Positions 1 to 5,945 of a DNA stretch of 12,090 nucleotides are shown piece by piece. Origin of the DNA: DASPKS01 sp035628035. GTDB taxonomy: Bacteria > Bacteroidota > Rhodothermia > Rhodothermales > Rubricoccaceae. Made by a program: the position numbers and the translations under genes. Positions within the stretch are counted from its first letter, which is position 1. Every line of letters starts with the position of its first letter. The stretch covers positions 1-12,090 of the forward strand of contig DASPKS010000142.1 in the NCBI GenBank assembly GCA_035628035.1, written 5' to 3'. Under the pieces are notes generated by a model. The model ran no database searches, had not been told where the DNA came from, and worked only from the letters and a program-made list of their open reading frames with translations.

Positions 1-863
1 ATCGTGGCGCTGAAGGGGAGGAGGCCGAGGAGGTTGGAGAAGAGGATGAAGAAGAACGCCGTGAGGAGGTAGGGCATGTACTTCGCGTGCTTCTCCCCCA
101 TCGTTGGCTTGGCGATCTCCTCGCGGACGTAGATCACGAGGGCCTCCATCGCGTTCTGGAACCGCCCCTTCGGCGCTGTCTCGCGTCCGATCCCGCGGCG
201 ATACTTCGCGCCGAGCGGGAGGAAGAAGAGGAGGACGAGCGCGCCGGCAAGGAAGAGGAACACCGTGTGGCGCGTCACCGACAGATCAGCGATCACCTCG
301 CCCTCCGATGGAACGATGCCCACGTCGAGCGGGTCGGCCTCTTCGAGCGTGAGCGTCGCCTCTCCCTCAGGCCCGGCTAGCTCCGCCGCGAGCGGCTCCT
401 CGCCGGGGTCGTTGCCGACCACGTTCGGCTCGTCGCCGTGGGCTTCCGGATCGGTGACGCCGTGCGGCTCCTGCCCCTCAGAGGTGTGCCCATCGGCCAC
501 GTGGGAATCGGCAGCGTTCTCCTCGGCGCCGGCTTCGGCCGGGACCTCTGCCGCCTCGGCGTGGCCGCCGCCGTGCCCGTGGGGGTCGAGCACGTACCGG
601 CCCGAGGCGACGGCCGCGTGTGTCGAGCCGAACACGTCGAGCCCCATGCCCCCGTCGGCGCGGCGGACGAGGAACACGCGCGGCAGCTCGATGTGGCCGA
701 AGGGCGCGAAGTCGAGGTAGAAGCCGTCGGCGCTGTGGTGGAGGGCGTCGAGCTTCTCCTCTTCAGCGTGGGCCTCGGCCTCGGTGCCGTGGTCCTGGGC
801 GTGGGCACCCGCCGCGAGGGCGAGGGGGAGGAAGCTCAGCAGGAGCGCGCGAAGGGTCCGCAT
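1..863 (-). CDS. atpB: F-type ATP synthase subunit a (F0), 5' part of the gene
   Basis: Subunit a forms the proton half-channels beside the c-ring of the F0 motor in the inner membrane. The gene runs off the left edge, so only about 287 residues are visible and the essential arginine helix lies outside. The ATG at 861-863 begins a signal peptide (residues 1-22, cleavage AHA|Q). Residues 23-198 are a long periplasmic extension, with a His/Glu/Asp-rich low-complexity stretch (H95 to H142, seven His). The first membrane helix starts at H199 (HTVFLFLAGALVLLFF). Next come the loop EALVIYVREEIAKPTMGEKH and the typical helix FFFILFSNLLGLLPF. An exported N-terminus is known for Bacteroidota AtpB, but this insert is unusually long. 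No clear Shine-Dalgarno site is seen. It lies 20 bases after the small membrane gene at 884-1189, in the same operon. Identity is firm; the start is likely. Confidence 0.93.
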   Translation of the reverse strand, partial: MRTLRALLLSFLPLALAAGAHAQDHGTEAEAHAEEEKLDALHHSADGFYLDFAPFGHIELPRVFLVRRADGGMGLDVFGSTHAAVASGRYVLDPHGHGGGHAEAAEVPAEAGAEENAADSHVADGHTSEGQEPHGVTDPEAHGDEPNVVGNDPGEEPLAAELAGPEGEATLTLEEADPLDVGIVPSEGEVIADLSVTRHTVFLFLAGALVLLFFLPLGAKYRRGIGRETAPKGRFQNAMEALVIYVREEIAKPTMGEKHAKYMPYLLTAFFFILFSNLLGLLPFSAT

Positions 864-883
864 GCAGGATGTGGGATGGGGGA

Positions 884-1189
884 TCAGCCTTCCGCCGGGA
901 GCGGCTCGGCGGAGGCACGCCGCAGCAGGATCACCTCGACGACGACCCCGATCCCGAACGCGAGGAAGAAGGCACCGACGAGCCATCCCGCGTGAACGGG
1001 GAGCACCACGAGCACGAGCGTGAGGAGCGCCAGCACCACCACCATCCGCGCCACCATCCCCCCGAGCATCACCTTCAGGAACGTGGCCTGGGGGCGGTGC
1101 CGGGCCGCGCGCCAGAGCGCGTAGCTGGCCACCGCGTTGGCGACGCCGAGCGTGACGCCGAGCAGGGCACTCAGCAGGGCCGGGGACAC
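884..1189 (-). CDS. small AtpI-like membrane protein of the ATP synthase operon
   Basis: A 101-residue hydrophobic protein starting at GTG (1187-1189). Three membrane segments can be seen, about residues 4-24, 35-60 and 65-88, separated by short basic loops (RAARHRPQ between the first two) and ending in a short polar tail. It sits between atpZ and atpB, where many bacteria carry AtpI, the 'subunit I' linked to c-ring assembly or Mg2+ uptake. Size and position fit that role, but I see no diagnostic motif, so the assignment rests mainly on context. It is preceded by a 136-base gap, the largest in this gene run. Confidence 0.72.
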   Translation of the reverse strand: MSPALLSALLGVTLGVANAVASYALWRAARHRPQATFLKVMLGGMVARMVVVLALLTLVLVVLPVHAGWLVGAFFLAFGIGVVVEVILLRRASAEPLPAEG

Positions 1190-1325
1190 GAGCGAGATAG
1201 CGTGAGAGGGCAGAGCACTCCCGTCGGCAAAGAGGGCTCCCGAACGGAAGGACGCGAAGTTATCCAGCCCCCCCGAAGAGCCCCGACAAGCAGCGGTGAA
1301 TTCCGGTCGAAAGGCCGGTGGAGCC
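1190..1325 (-). other. gap inside the atp gene run, possible internal promoter
   Basis: This 136-base non-coding stretch lies between atpZ and the AtpI-like gene, whereas the other junctions in the run are 7-26 bases. Read on the minus strand it holds a small CCGG...CCGG dyad just after the atpZ stop, a G-rich run, and a TTGTCG hexamer followed 18-19 bases later by GGATAAC. The spacing is slightly long for a sigma70 promoter, so a second promoter driving the AtpI-like gene and atpB is only a possibility. No terminator with a T-tract is visible. Confidence 0.25.
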
Positions 1326-1736
1326 TCAGGGCTGGCGGCCGCGCCGCTTCCGCGCGTCGGCCTCGCGGGCGAGGCGGATGAGGAGCATGAGCACGCCCGT
1401 CATCGCGAGCACGGCGCCCACGAGGATGCCCCAGGGAGAGGTATCCAGCCAGCGGTCGGCCGCGTACCCAAGACCCACGAAGAACACCATCGAGAACGCG
1501 ATCTGAAGCCCGAGCCCGAGGTACGGCCCGGCCTCGCGCATGGCCGTCAGCTCATCCTTCGACGAGAGGCGGGGGCCCTCCCTCTTGAGGCCGCCTGGTG
1601 GTCGGCGCTCGACCCCTTCCCAGCGCGCGTCGCCCTCATTCCAGCGGCGGTCCGCCTCGTCGAGCAGGTCGCCGTCGTCGGGGACGTCTCCGCGGTTGTC
1701 CCAGGCATCCTCGGGGACGGGGGCGTCGTCGGGCAC
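1326..1736 (-). CDS. atpZ: AtpZ/AtpI family protein (F0F1 ATPase gene1 family)
   Basis: A 136-residue protein with two membrane helices (about residues 72-92 and 101-120) joined by the family hairpin GYAADRWLDTSPWGILVG. Such proteins lie at the head of atp operons; AtpZ with AtpI has been linked to Mg2+/Ca2+ transport and ATP synthase assembly or stability. The N-terminal 60 or so residues are a strongly acidic, Trp/Arg-containing cytoplasmic extension, longer than in minimal members. The start is GTG at 1734-1736, only 7 bases after the bactofilin stop, so translational coupling is likely. An internal ATG at residue 66 would leave only the membrane part. The last residues (ARKRRGRQP) are basic, which suggests the C-terminus is cytoplasmic. 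Confidence 0.85.
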   Translation of the reverse strand: MPDDAPVPEDAWDNRGDVPDDGDLLDEADRRWNEGDARWEGVERRPPGGLKREGPRLSSKDELTAMREAGPYLGLGLQIAFSMVFFVGLGYAADRWLDTSPWGILVGAVLAMTGVLMLLIRLAREADARKRRGRQP

Positions 1737-1743
1737 GGCCGGC

Positions 1744-2226
1744 TCAGGCCGAGGCCGGCGACGCGGGCGGGGCGCCCTCGGCGCCGAGGCGGCGCGTCGG
1801 GCGCTCGCCCGCTTCCGGCGCCGCGCCGCGCCCGCGCGGCGCCGAGGCGCCCATGTCGCAGCGGCCGGTGAACACGGCGCCCTCCTCGATGATGAGCTTG
1901 GCCGTGCGGAGGTCGCCTTCGATGACAGCGGTGGCTTTGAGCACGAGCCGCTCGGCTACGGCGAGCTGGCCCTTCACGTGGCCGCCGATCTCGGCCTGCG
2001 TCGAGACCACCTCCCCTTCGACGAGGCCGCCCGGCATCACGACCGTACGGCCCTCCACCTCCACGTTCCCGATCACCTTCCCGCTGACGTGGACGTTCCC
2101 CGCCGAGCGGATCGTTCCCTCGATGGTGGTCTCCTTCCCGATGATGTTGTGCTGCTCGGCAGGGTTCACGGCGGTGCGAGGGTTGGGCACGCCCCCGTCG
2201 GGGCTACCGGTGTTGAAGAGGGCCAT
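1744..2226 (-). CDS. bactofilin (polymer-forming cytoskeletal protein)
   Basis: A 160-residue protein that should polymerise, without nucleotide, into filaments on the inner face of the membrane and scaffold cell-wall enzymes. Residues about 27-125 form the bactofilin beta-helix: short repeating hydrophobic/Gly steps such as TTIEGTIRSAGNVHVSGKV, then GNVEVEG, GGLVEGEV, GGHVKGQL and AVIEGDL. The N-terminal 26 residues are a flexible tail; the C-terminal 35 are Ala/Pro/Arg-rich and disordered. The ATG at 2224-2226 gives the usual short bactofilin N-terminus. The frame stays open upstream to 2697, but that part overlaps the peptidase gene and is not bactofilin-like. It lies 26 bases after the M23 gene; bactofilin-M23 pairs are a known morphogenesis module in several phyla. 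Confidence 0.93.
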   Translation of the reverse strand: MALFNTGSPDGGVPNPRTAVNPAEQHNIIGKETTIEGTIRSAGNVHVSGKVIGNVEVEGRTVVMPGGLVEGEVVSTQAEIGGHVKGQLAVAERLVLKATAVIEGDLRTAKLIIEEGAVFTGRCDMGASAPRGRGAAPEAGERPTRRLGAEGAPPASPASA

Positions 2227-2252
2227 GGTGGAGGCGCCTTGCGGCGCGGGCT

Positions 2253-3227
2253 CTAGCGCGGGACGGCGAAGAAGACGCGGGGGTCCTGCGCCAGCCCGTT
2301 CCGCCACAGCTCGAAGTGGAGGTGAGGACCCGACGTAACCTCGCCGGTGTTCCCGCTCAGCGCGACGGCCTCGCGGCTGCGCACGCGGTCGCCGACCCGC
2401 TTGAGGAGGCGCTGGTTGTGCTTGTACACGGAAAGATAGCCGTCCGCGTGCTGGACAGCAATCGTGAACCCCCCCTCGTGCGTCCAGTCGGCGAAGACGA
2501 CGTAGCCGTCGCCGACGGCGCGGAGGGGCGTCCCGGCGCGCACGGCGAGGTCGATCCCGAAGTGCCCCGTCGAGGCGTTGAACCCCCTCGTGAGCACGCC
2601 GTCGACGGGCGGGAGCGCAGGGAGCCGGAGGCTGGAGAGGTAAGCCGCCGCGGCCGACCCCGGCGCCGGCCCGTTGCCGGACGAGGCGCTCAACCACGGA
2701 AGGTCGGGCGCGGCCGCCTCGCCCGGCGGGCTCGTCGGCGGGCGGCCCTCACCAGGCGGAGGTACGACGCGCCCGGGGGGCGCCTCCTCCCGTGCGGAGT
2801 CGGCGGCGCGAATGCCGAGGGCAGCCTCCACCTCGGCCGGGTCTGGGAGGACCGGCTCTCCTTCGGCGGCCTCCGCGAACGCGAGGCTGTCGAGGTCGCC
2901 GGTGATGAGCGCGCGGAGCTGCGTGATCTGCTGGTACTGGAGCGCGACCGAGTCCTCGAAGGCGGCCGCGAGGCGCGCGTTCCGCTCAGCGACCCCGCGC
3001 AGCTCCTCGATGTCGGGGCCGGTAACAAGGCGCCGCAGCGGTGTCAGCCAGAGCAGGCCGAGCAGCACCAGCGCGCCGAGGACCGTGCTCGCGAGGAGGC
3101 CGTAGAGGAGAGTGTTCGGACGGACCTCGTACTGGCGAGGCTCGCTCATCGTGGCCGGGTCCAGCAGGATCACCGTGCGGGCGGCCCCAGGCCGAGCGAG
3201 GAGGTCGCGTAGGAACGACAGGTTCAC
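2253..3227 (-). CDS. membrane-anchored M23 (LytM-type) peptidoglycan endopeptidase
   Basis: A 324-residue protein expected to cut peptide cross-links of peptidoglycan in the periplasm. It has a cytoplasmic N-terminus, one membrane helix (about residues 40-61), a region with coiled-coil character (about 70-115), a Pro/Gly-rich linker (about 140-195) and a C-terminal M23 domain. The metal and catalytic residues look complete: H222 and D226 (HFGID), H270 (YKH), H302 and H304 (HLHFE). It should therefore be an active enzyme, not a degenerate LytM activator such as EnvC. The start is GTG at 3225-3227; an ATG at codon 27 (3147-3149) is an alternative that keeps the membrane helix. It is the first gene of the run into bactofilin and the atp genes, so the partner bactofilin probably positions it. 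Confidence 0.9.
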   Translation of the reverse strand: MNLSFLRDLLARPGAARTVILLDPATMSEPRQYEVRPNTLLYGLLASTVLGALVLLGLLWLTPLRRLVTGPDIEELRGVAERNARLAAAFEDSVALQYQQITQLRALITGDLDSLAFAEAAEGEPVLPDPAEVEAALGIRAADSAREEAPPGRVVPPPGEGRPPTSPPGEAAAPDLPWLSASSGNGPAPGSAAAAYLSSLRLPALPPVDGVLTRGFNASTGHFGIDLAVRAGTPLRAVGDGYVVFADWTHEGGFTIAVQHADGYLSVYKHNQRLLKRVGDRVRSREAVALSGNTGEVTSGPHLHFELWRNGLAQDPRVFFAVPR

Positions 3228-3590
3228 GTCCGTGCGGGAGTGGATCGGGGGGAGAGTGGCGAGGCGGAACGGCGTTTACCGCGGGAGGACCCCCAGTCGC
3301 TAAGCCGCCTCGGAAACGGCCGCGTCGGCGTACAGGAGGGGATGATGCAGAGGAGAGCTGGACGGCGACTAGACGGGAGAACTACCCCAGAAAGGAACAA
3401 TGTGTTGGGAACCGTCCTCTAAGCCCCGTCGCCACCGCTTTCTGGCTGCGCCTCGGTTTCGCGGTATCTACATAGTAGGAGCCGCTAAATTACCCGCTGG
3501 GCGTGCCGCTGTGCGAAGCGCGTGGCGGTACGCCTTTCTTACATCTGCGCGCACCCCCGCCCCGTCTCCGCCCGCCCTCGACTTCGTCGT
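3228..3590. other. divergent intergenic region between the M23/atp run and rpsT
   Basis: These 363 bases hold no gene I can support. They must contain the promoter of the minus-strand M23-bactofilin-atp run and that of rpsT. The part at 3455-3495 is markedly less GC-rich than its surroundings, with TATCTACATAGTAG and CTAAATTA, and is the best place for the rpsT promoter, although no good -35/-10 pair can be fixed. A long-range complement (AGAGG at 3350-3354 plus ACGG at 3362-3365 against CCGTCCTCT at 3412-3420) could form an RNA stem, with a bulge. No tRNA or known riboswitch signature was seen. Confidence 0.45.
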
Positions 3591-3845
3591 ATGCCCCAGC
3601 ATAAGTCCGCCGCCAAACGCGTCCGGCAGGATCTGAAGCGCCGTCTCCGCAACCGGATCGTCCGCTCGCGCGTTCGTACGTTGGTCAAGGACCTCCAGGC
3701 GACGACTTCCCGCGCGGACGCCGAGCCGAAGCTGAACCAGATCAAGGCGTACCTCGACCGTATGGCGACGCGCCGCCTGATCCACCCGAACAAGGCCGCC
3801 CACGCGAAGAGCCAGCTCGAGCGGTTCGTCCGGGCGCTCTCCTGA
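3591..3845 (+). CDS. rpsT: 30S ribosomal protein S20
   Basis: An 84-residue, strongly basic, all-helical protein that binds 16S rRNA early in 30S assembly. The start MPQHKSAAKRVRQDLKRR, the centre RSRVRTLVK and the end HPNKAAHAKSQLERFV are typical of S20, and the length is normal. The ATG at 3591 follows a long leader without a clear Shine-Dalgarno site. The frame is open back to 3522, but those residues do not fit the family. It appears to be transcribed alone: the upstream neighbour points away, and the next gene starts 344 bases downstream behind its own leader. Confidence 0.97.
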   Translation: MPQHKSAAKRVRQDLKRRLRNRIVRSRVRTLVKDLQATTSRADAEPKLNQIKAYLDRMATRRLIHPNKAAHAKSQLERFVRALS

Positions 3846-3853
3846 TTCGCTGC

Positions 3854-3906
3854 GGGCCCCGCCCTCTTCGGTGTGGGGCCCCCGCCCCCTTCCCCGCGTT
3901 CTTTTC
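3854..3906 (+). terminator. possible rpsT terminator
   Basis: Nine bases after the rpsT stop, GGGCCCC (3854-3860) is followed by its perfect complement GGGGCCC (3875-3881), giving a 7-bp all-GC stem with a 14-base loop. A pyrimidine-rich run ending in TTCTTTT (3899-3905) follows only after about 18 bases, so this is a weak match to an intrinsic terminator. A second dyad, GCGGCT (3930-3935) with AGCCGC (3941-3946), lies downstream. Confidence 0.35.
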
Positions 3907-3992
3907 CTCACCCGCTCGTCCGGCCTGTAGCGGCTCCGTAAGCCGCCGGGCTCCCGCTCCCCACTGCGTGTCCTTGGGCTTTTGCCTGACGT

Positions 3993-4015
3993 CGCGCCGG
4001 GCTTTTCCCGGCGCG
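3993..4015 (+). other. perfect inverted repeat upstream of the first OmpA gene
   Basis: CGCGCCGGG (3993-4001) and CCCGGCGCG (4007-4015) form a perfect 9-bp stem with a CTTTT loop. No T-tract follows, so it is not a standard terminator. It sits just before the proposed -35 element of the first OmpA gene and might be a terminator of read-through from rpsT or a binding site; nothing in the sequence decides. Confidence 0.4.
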
Positions 4016-4022
4016 CCCTTGC

Positions 4023-4051
4023 TTGCAAGTCCGAGTTTTATTTCGCATACT
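4023..4051 (+). promoter_or_regulatory. candidate sigma70-type promoter of the first OmpA gene
   Basis: TTGCAA (4023-4028) and CATACT (4046-4051) are separated by 17 bases, each matching four of six consensus positions, inside the only AT-rich island of this gap. Transcription would start near 4058 and give a leader of about 130 bases. The Bacteroidetes -7 motif (TAnnTTTG) is not clearly present. Confidence 0.38.
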
Positions 4052-4080
4052 TAGGCCGGGTTTGAGCGTCTGCCCCTCCC

Positions 4081-4115
4081 CGTCCGTCGCCGCGCGTCTG
4101 CGGCGCTCGCGGACG
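4081..4115 (+). other. strong two-part stem-loop in the leader of the first OmpA gene
   Basis: CGTCCG (4081-4086) pairs with CGGACG (4110-4115), and inside it CGCCGC (4088-4093) pairs with GCGGCG (4100-4105), leaving a six-base loop and a small asymmetric internal loop (1 base against 4). No T-tract follows, so termination is unlikely. It lies about 75 bases before the start codon, in the proposed 5' untranslated region, and may stabilise the mRNA or bind a regulator. Confidence 0.5.
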
Positions 4116-4177
4116 CCTCCTTTCCCAAGCCTCTCCGGCTTCACCCATCACCCCCCCTCTCCCCCAGCCCCAGAACC

Positions 4178-4183
4178 AAGGAG
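4178..4183 (+). promoter_or_regulatory. ribosome binding site of the first OmpA gene
   Basis: AAGGAG lies six bases before the ATG at 4190. It is the only convincing Shine-Dalgarno site in the window; the other start codons lack one. It fixes the start of this gene and suggests it is translated at a high level. Confidence 0.75.
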
Positions 4184-4189
4184 AAGACC

Positions 4190-5803
4190 ATGACCCAGCG
4201 TCTACCATCTTCGCTCTTGCTCGGATGCGCGGCGCTCCTGTTCTTCGCCACCGCGGCGGAGGCGCAGGTCGTTCGCCCCTTCAGGACCCTCTTCATCCAA
4301 GTGCGCGGTGGAGCCACCGCGTACGGCGGTGAACTCGACGGCACCGGCTCGGCCTTCGGCGACCCCGAAGACGAGACCGGCTGGCTCTTCAGCGACCTCG
4401 GCTTCGGCGTCGCTGGCGACCTCGGCTACCAGTTCACCGATAACCTCGGCCTCTCGCTCGGCTTCCTCTACGGGCAGTACGCCAACCTCGACCGCGACGA
4501 CTACCCCAACCCGATCACGGGCGTCACCGGCGCGATCAACGAGGGCAACACCGCCTACCAGGTCCAAGCCCTGTGGCGGTACAACCTGTTCCCCCGCGCG
4601 CGCATCTCGCCCTACATCATGATGGGCGGCGCGGCGGTCTTCGGCCGGGACCAGCTCGAGGACAGCGGGAACCCCCCGCCCGGCTTCGACGCCGGGGAGG
4701 GGATGGGCTGGGGTCCCGTCATCGGCGGCGGGTTCGACTTCCTCATCGGGCGCCAGCTCTCGCTCTTCCTCGAGGGCCACAGCACGTTCGTCTTCCCGGA
4801 CGACGCGTTCGACCGCGTGGACCCGGGCGCGAACGCGCTCCCGTTCGGCGACGACGCCGACTTCGACAACGCGAACCTCTACGGCGGCGGCCTCCGGTTC
4901 TACTTCCGCCCGCCGATCACGGAGGTCGACATCCTCGAGGTGGACTGCACCACCAGCCTCGAAGTGGGCGAGACCGGCTCGTTCACGGCGATGGTCAACG
5001 AGGACGCGACCGAGCCCGTCTCGATCACGTGGAACTGGGGCGACGGCACCACCTCCGAGGGGATGACCGCCTCCCACAGCTACTCCGCCCCCGGCACGTA
5101 CACCGTGAGCGTCACGGCGACCGGCCCGGCCAACACCGACACCGAGACCTGCACGGTGACGGTGACCCGCCCGCCAGCCCCGGCTACGCTCGCGAACTGC
5201 CGCGTCAGCCCGACCCGCGTCGGCGTCGGCGAGAACGTGACGGTGAACGCGACCGTGAGCGGCGCCTCCCCGGTCTCGGTGACGGTCGACTTCGGCGACG
5301 GCACGACGGCCAACAGCCTGCCGGCCACGCACTCCTACAGCCAGACCGGCACGTACACCATCACGATCACGGCGACCAACGCCGAAGGCTCGGATACCTG
5401 TACGGTCACCGTGACCGTCGGCGACACCTTCTGCGAGGAGGTCACCGAGCTCAACACGGTGTACTTCGGGTACGAGATGAGCTCGCTCACGGACGAGGCC
5501 CGCGCCCGCCTGGACGAGAACATCGAGGTGCTCCGCCGCTGCCCGGACATCTGCGTGGTCATCAATGGCTACTCGGATGACACCGAGCGCGACAAGCTCC
5601 GCCTCTCGCAGCGCCGCGCCGACGAGGTCCGCGCCTACTACATCGCCAACGGCATCGACGAGGATCGCCTCCTCGCGCGCGGCCTCGGCGAGGCGCCGGA
5701 CGCCAACAACAAGGAGGATCCGGGGCCGGGCGACCGCAACGCCCGCCGCGCCGAGTCCATCCCGATGGACTGCGACCGGATGGAGAGCATGCGCGGGAAC
5801 TGA
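4190..5803 (+). CDS. OmpA-family outer-membrane protein with two PKD domains (paralogue 1)
   Basis: A 537-residue protein predicted to tie the outer membrane to peptidoglycan. In order: signal peptide (1-25, cleavage AEA|Q); an OmpA-type beta-barrel (about 27-243, ending in the aromatic strand GGGLRFYFRP); two PKD domains (about 250-330 and 335-410), each with the hallmark WGDGTT or FGDGTT and a HSY...GTYT motif; and a C-terminal OmpA domain (about 415-528). The residues that grip diaminopimelate in this family correspond to D463 (GYSD) and R476 (LSQRRADEV). Cysteines are regularly placed: C253/C321 and C337/C404 bracket the PKD domains, and C415, C451, C455 and C528 lie in the OmpA domain; disulfides are likely in the periplasm. 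C13 lies in the signal peptide, but a barrel follows, so a lipoprotein is unlikely. A terminator follows directly, so it is probably monocistronic. Confidence 0.92.
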   Translation: MTQRLPSSLLLGCAALLFFATAAEAQVVRPFRTLFIQVRGGATAYGGELDGTGSAFGDPEDETGWLFSDLGFGVAGDLGYQFTDNLGLSLGFLYGQYANLDRDDYPNPITGVTGAINEGNTAYQVQALWRYNLFPRARISPYIMMGGAAVFGRDQLEDSGNPPPGFDAGEGMGWGPVIGGGFDFLIGRQLSLFLEGHSTFVFPDDAFDRVDPGANALPFGDDADFDNANLYGGGLRFYFRPPITEVDILEVDCTTSLEVGETGSFTAMVNEDATEPVSITWNWGDGTTSEGMTASHSYSAPGTYTVSVTATGPANTDTETCTVTVTRPPAPATLANCRVSPTRVGVGENVTVNATVSGASPVSVTVDFGDGTTANSLPATHSYSQTGTYTITITATNAEGSDTCTVTVTVGDTFCEEVTELNTVYFGYEMSSLTDEARARLDENIEVLRRCPDICVVINGYSDDTERDKLRLSQRRADEVRAYYIANGIDEDRLLARGLGEAPDANNKEDPGPGDRNARRAESIPMDCDRMESMRGN

Positions 5804-5828
5804 TCCCTCGCGATCTCTCTCCCCCTCT

Positions 5829-5868
5829 GAAGGGCGGCCTGCCTCCGGGCGGGCCGCCCTTCTTCTTT
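5829..5868 (+). terminator. intrinsic terminator of the first OmpA gene
   Basis: GAAGGGCGGCC (5829-5839) and GGCCGCCCTTC (5852-5862) form a perfect 11-bp stem with a 12-base loop, followed by TTCTTT. It lies 26 bases after the stop codon. The same two arms recur in the terminator of the next gene. Confidence 0.9.
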
Positions 5869-5895
5869 GGCGGCGGCTGGGAGCGGCGGTTTAAT
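5867..5895 (+). promoter_or_regulatory. candidate sigma70-type promoter of the second OmpA gene
   Basis: TTGGCG (5867-5872; four of six consensus positions) and TTTAAT (5890-5895; five of six) are 17 bases apart. The -35 element touches the T-tract of the preceding terminator. Transcription would start near 5902, about 44 bases before the ATG at 5946, giving the gene its own short leader. Confidence 0.42.
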
Positions 5896-5945
5896 GACGC
5901 AGCTACGTGGCCGATACCGGCCCCGTCCACTTCGCCCGTACTGCC

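Noticed and set aside
2227..2697. Upstream extension of the bactofilin frame to 2697
   Set aside because: It overlaps the M23 peptidase catalytic domain on the same strand, and its sequence is Arg/Pro/Ala-rich noise; bactofilin homology begins just after the ATG at 2226.
3468..4028. Open frame antisense to rpsT on the minus strand
   Set aside because: It spans rpsT and both flanking non-coding regions with Arg-rich, low-information sequence; it is a shadow of GC-rich DNA.
4226..4228. C13 in the first OmpA signal peptide as a lipoprotein cysteine
   Set aside because: The preceding LLG is a poor lipobox, a better signal peptidase I site (AEA|Q) follows, and a beta-barrel comes directly after.
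4202..5332. Long open frame on the minus strand opposite the first OmpA gene
   Set aside because: It is rich in Arg, Ala, Val, Glu and Asp, with no domain or sensible start, and mirrors the codon pattern of the real gene in very GC-rich DNA. The same holds for the minus frames at 6549-7520 and 7792-9234.
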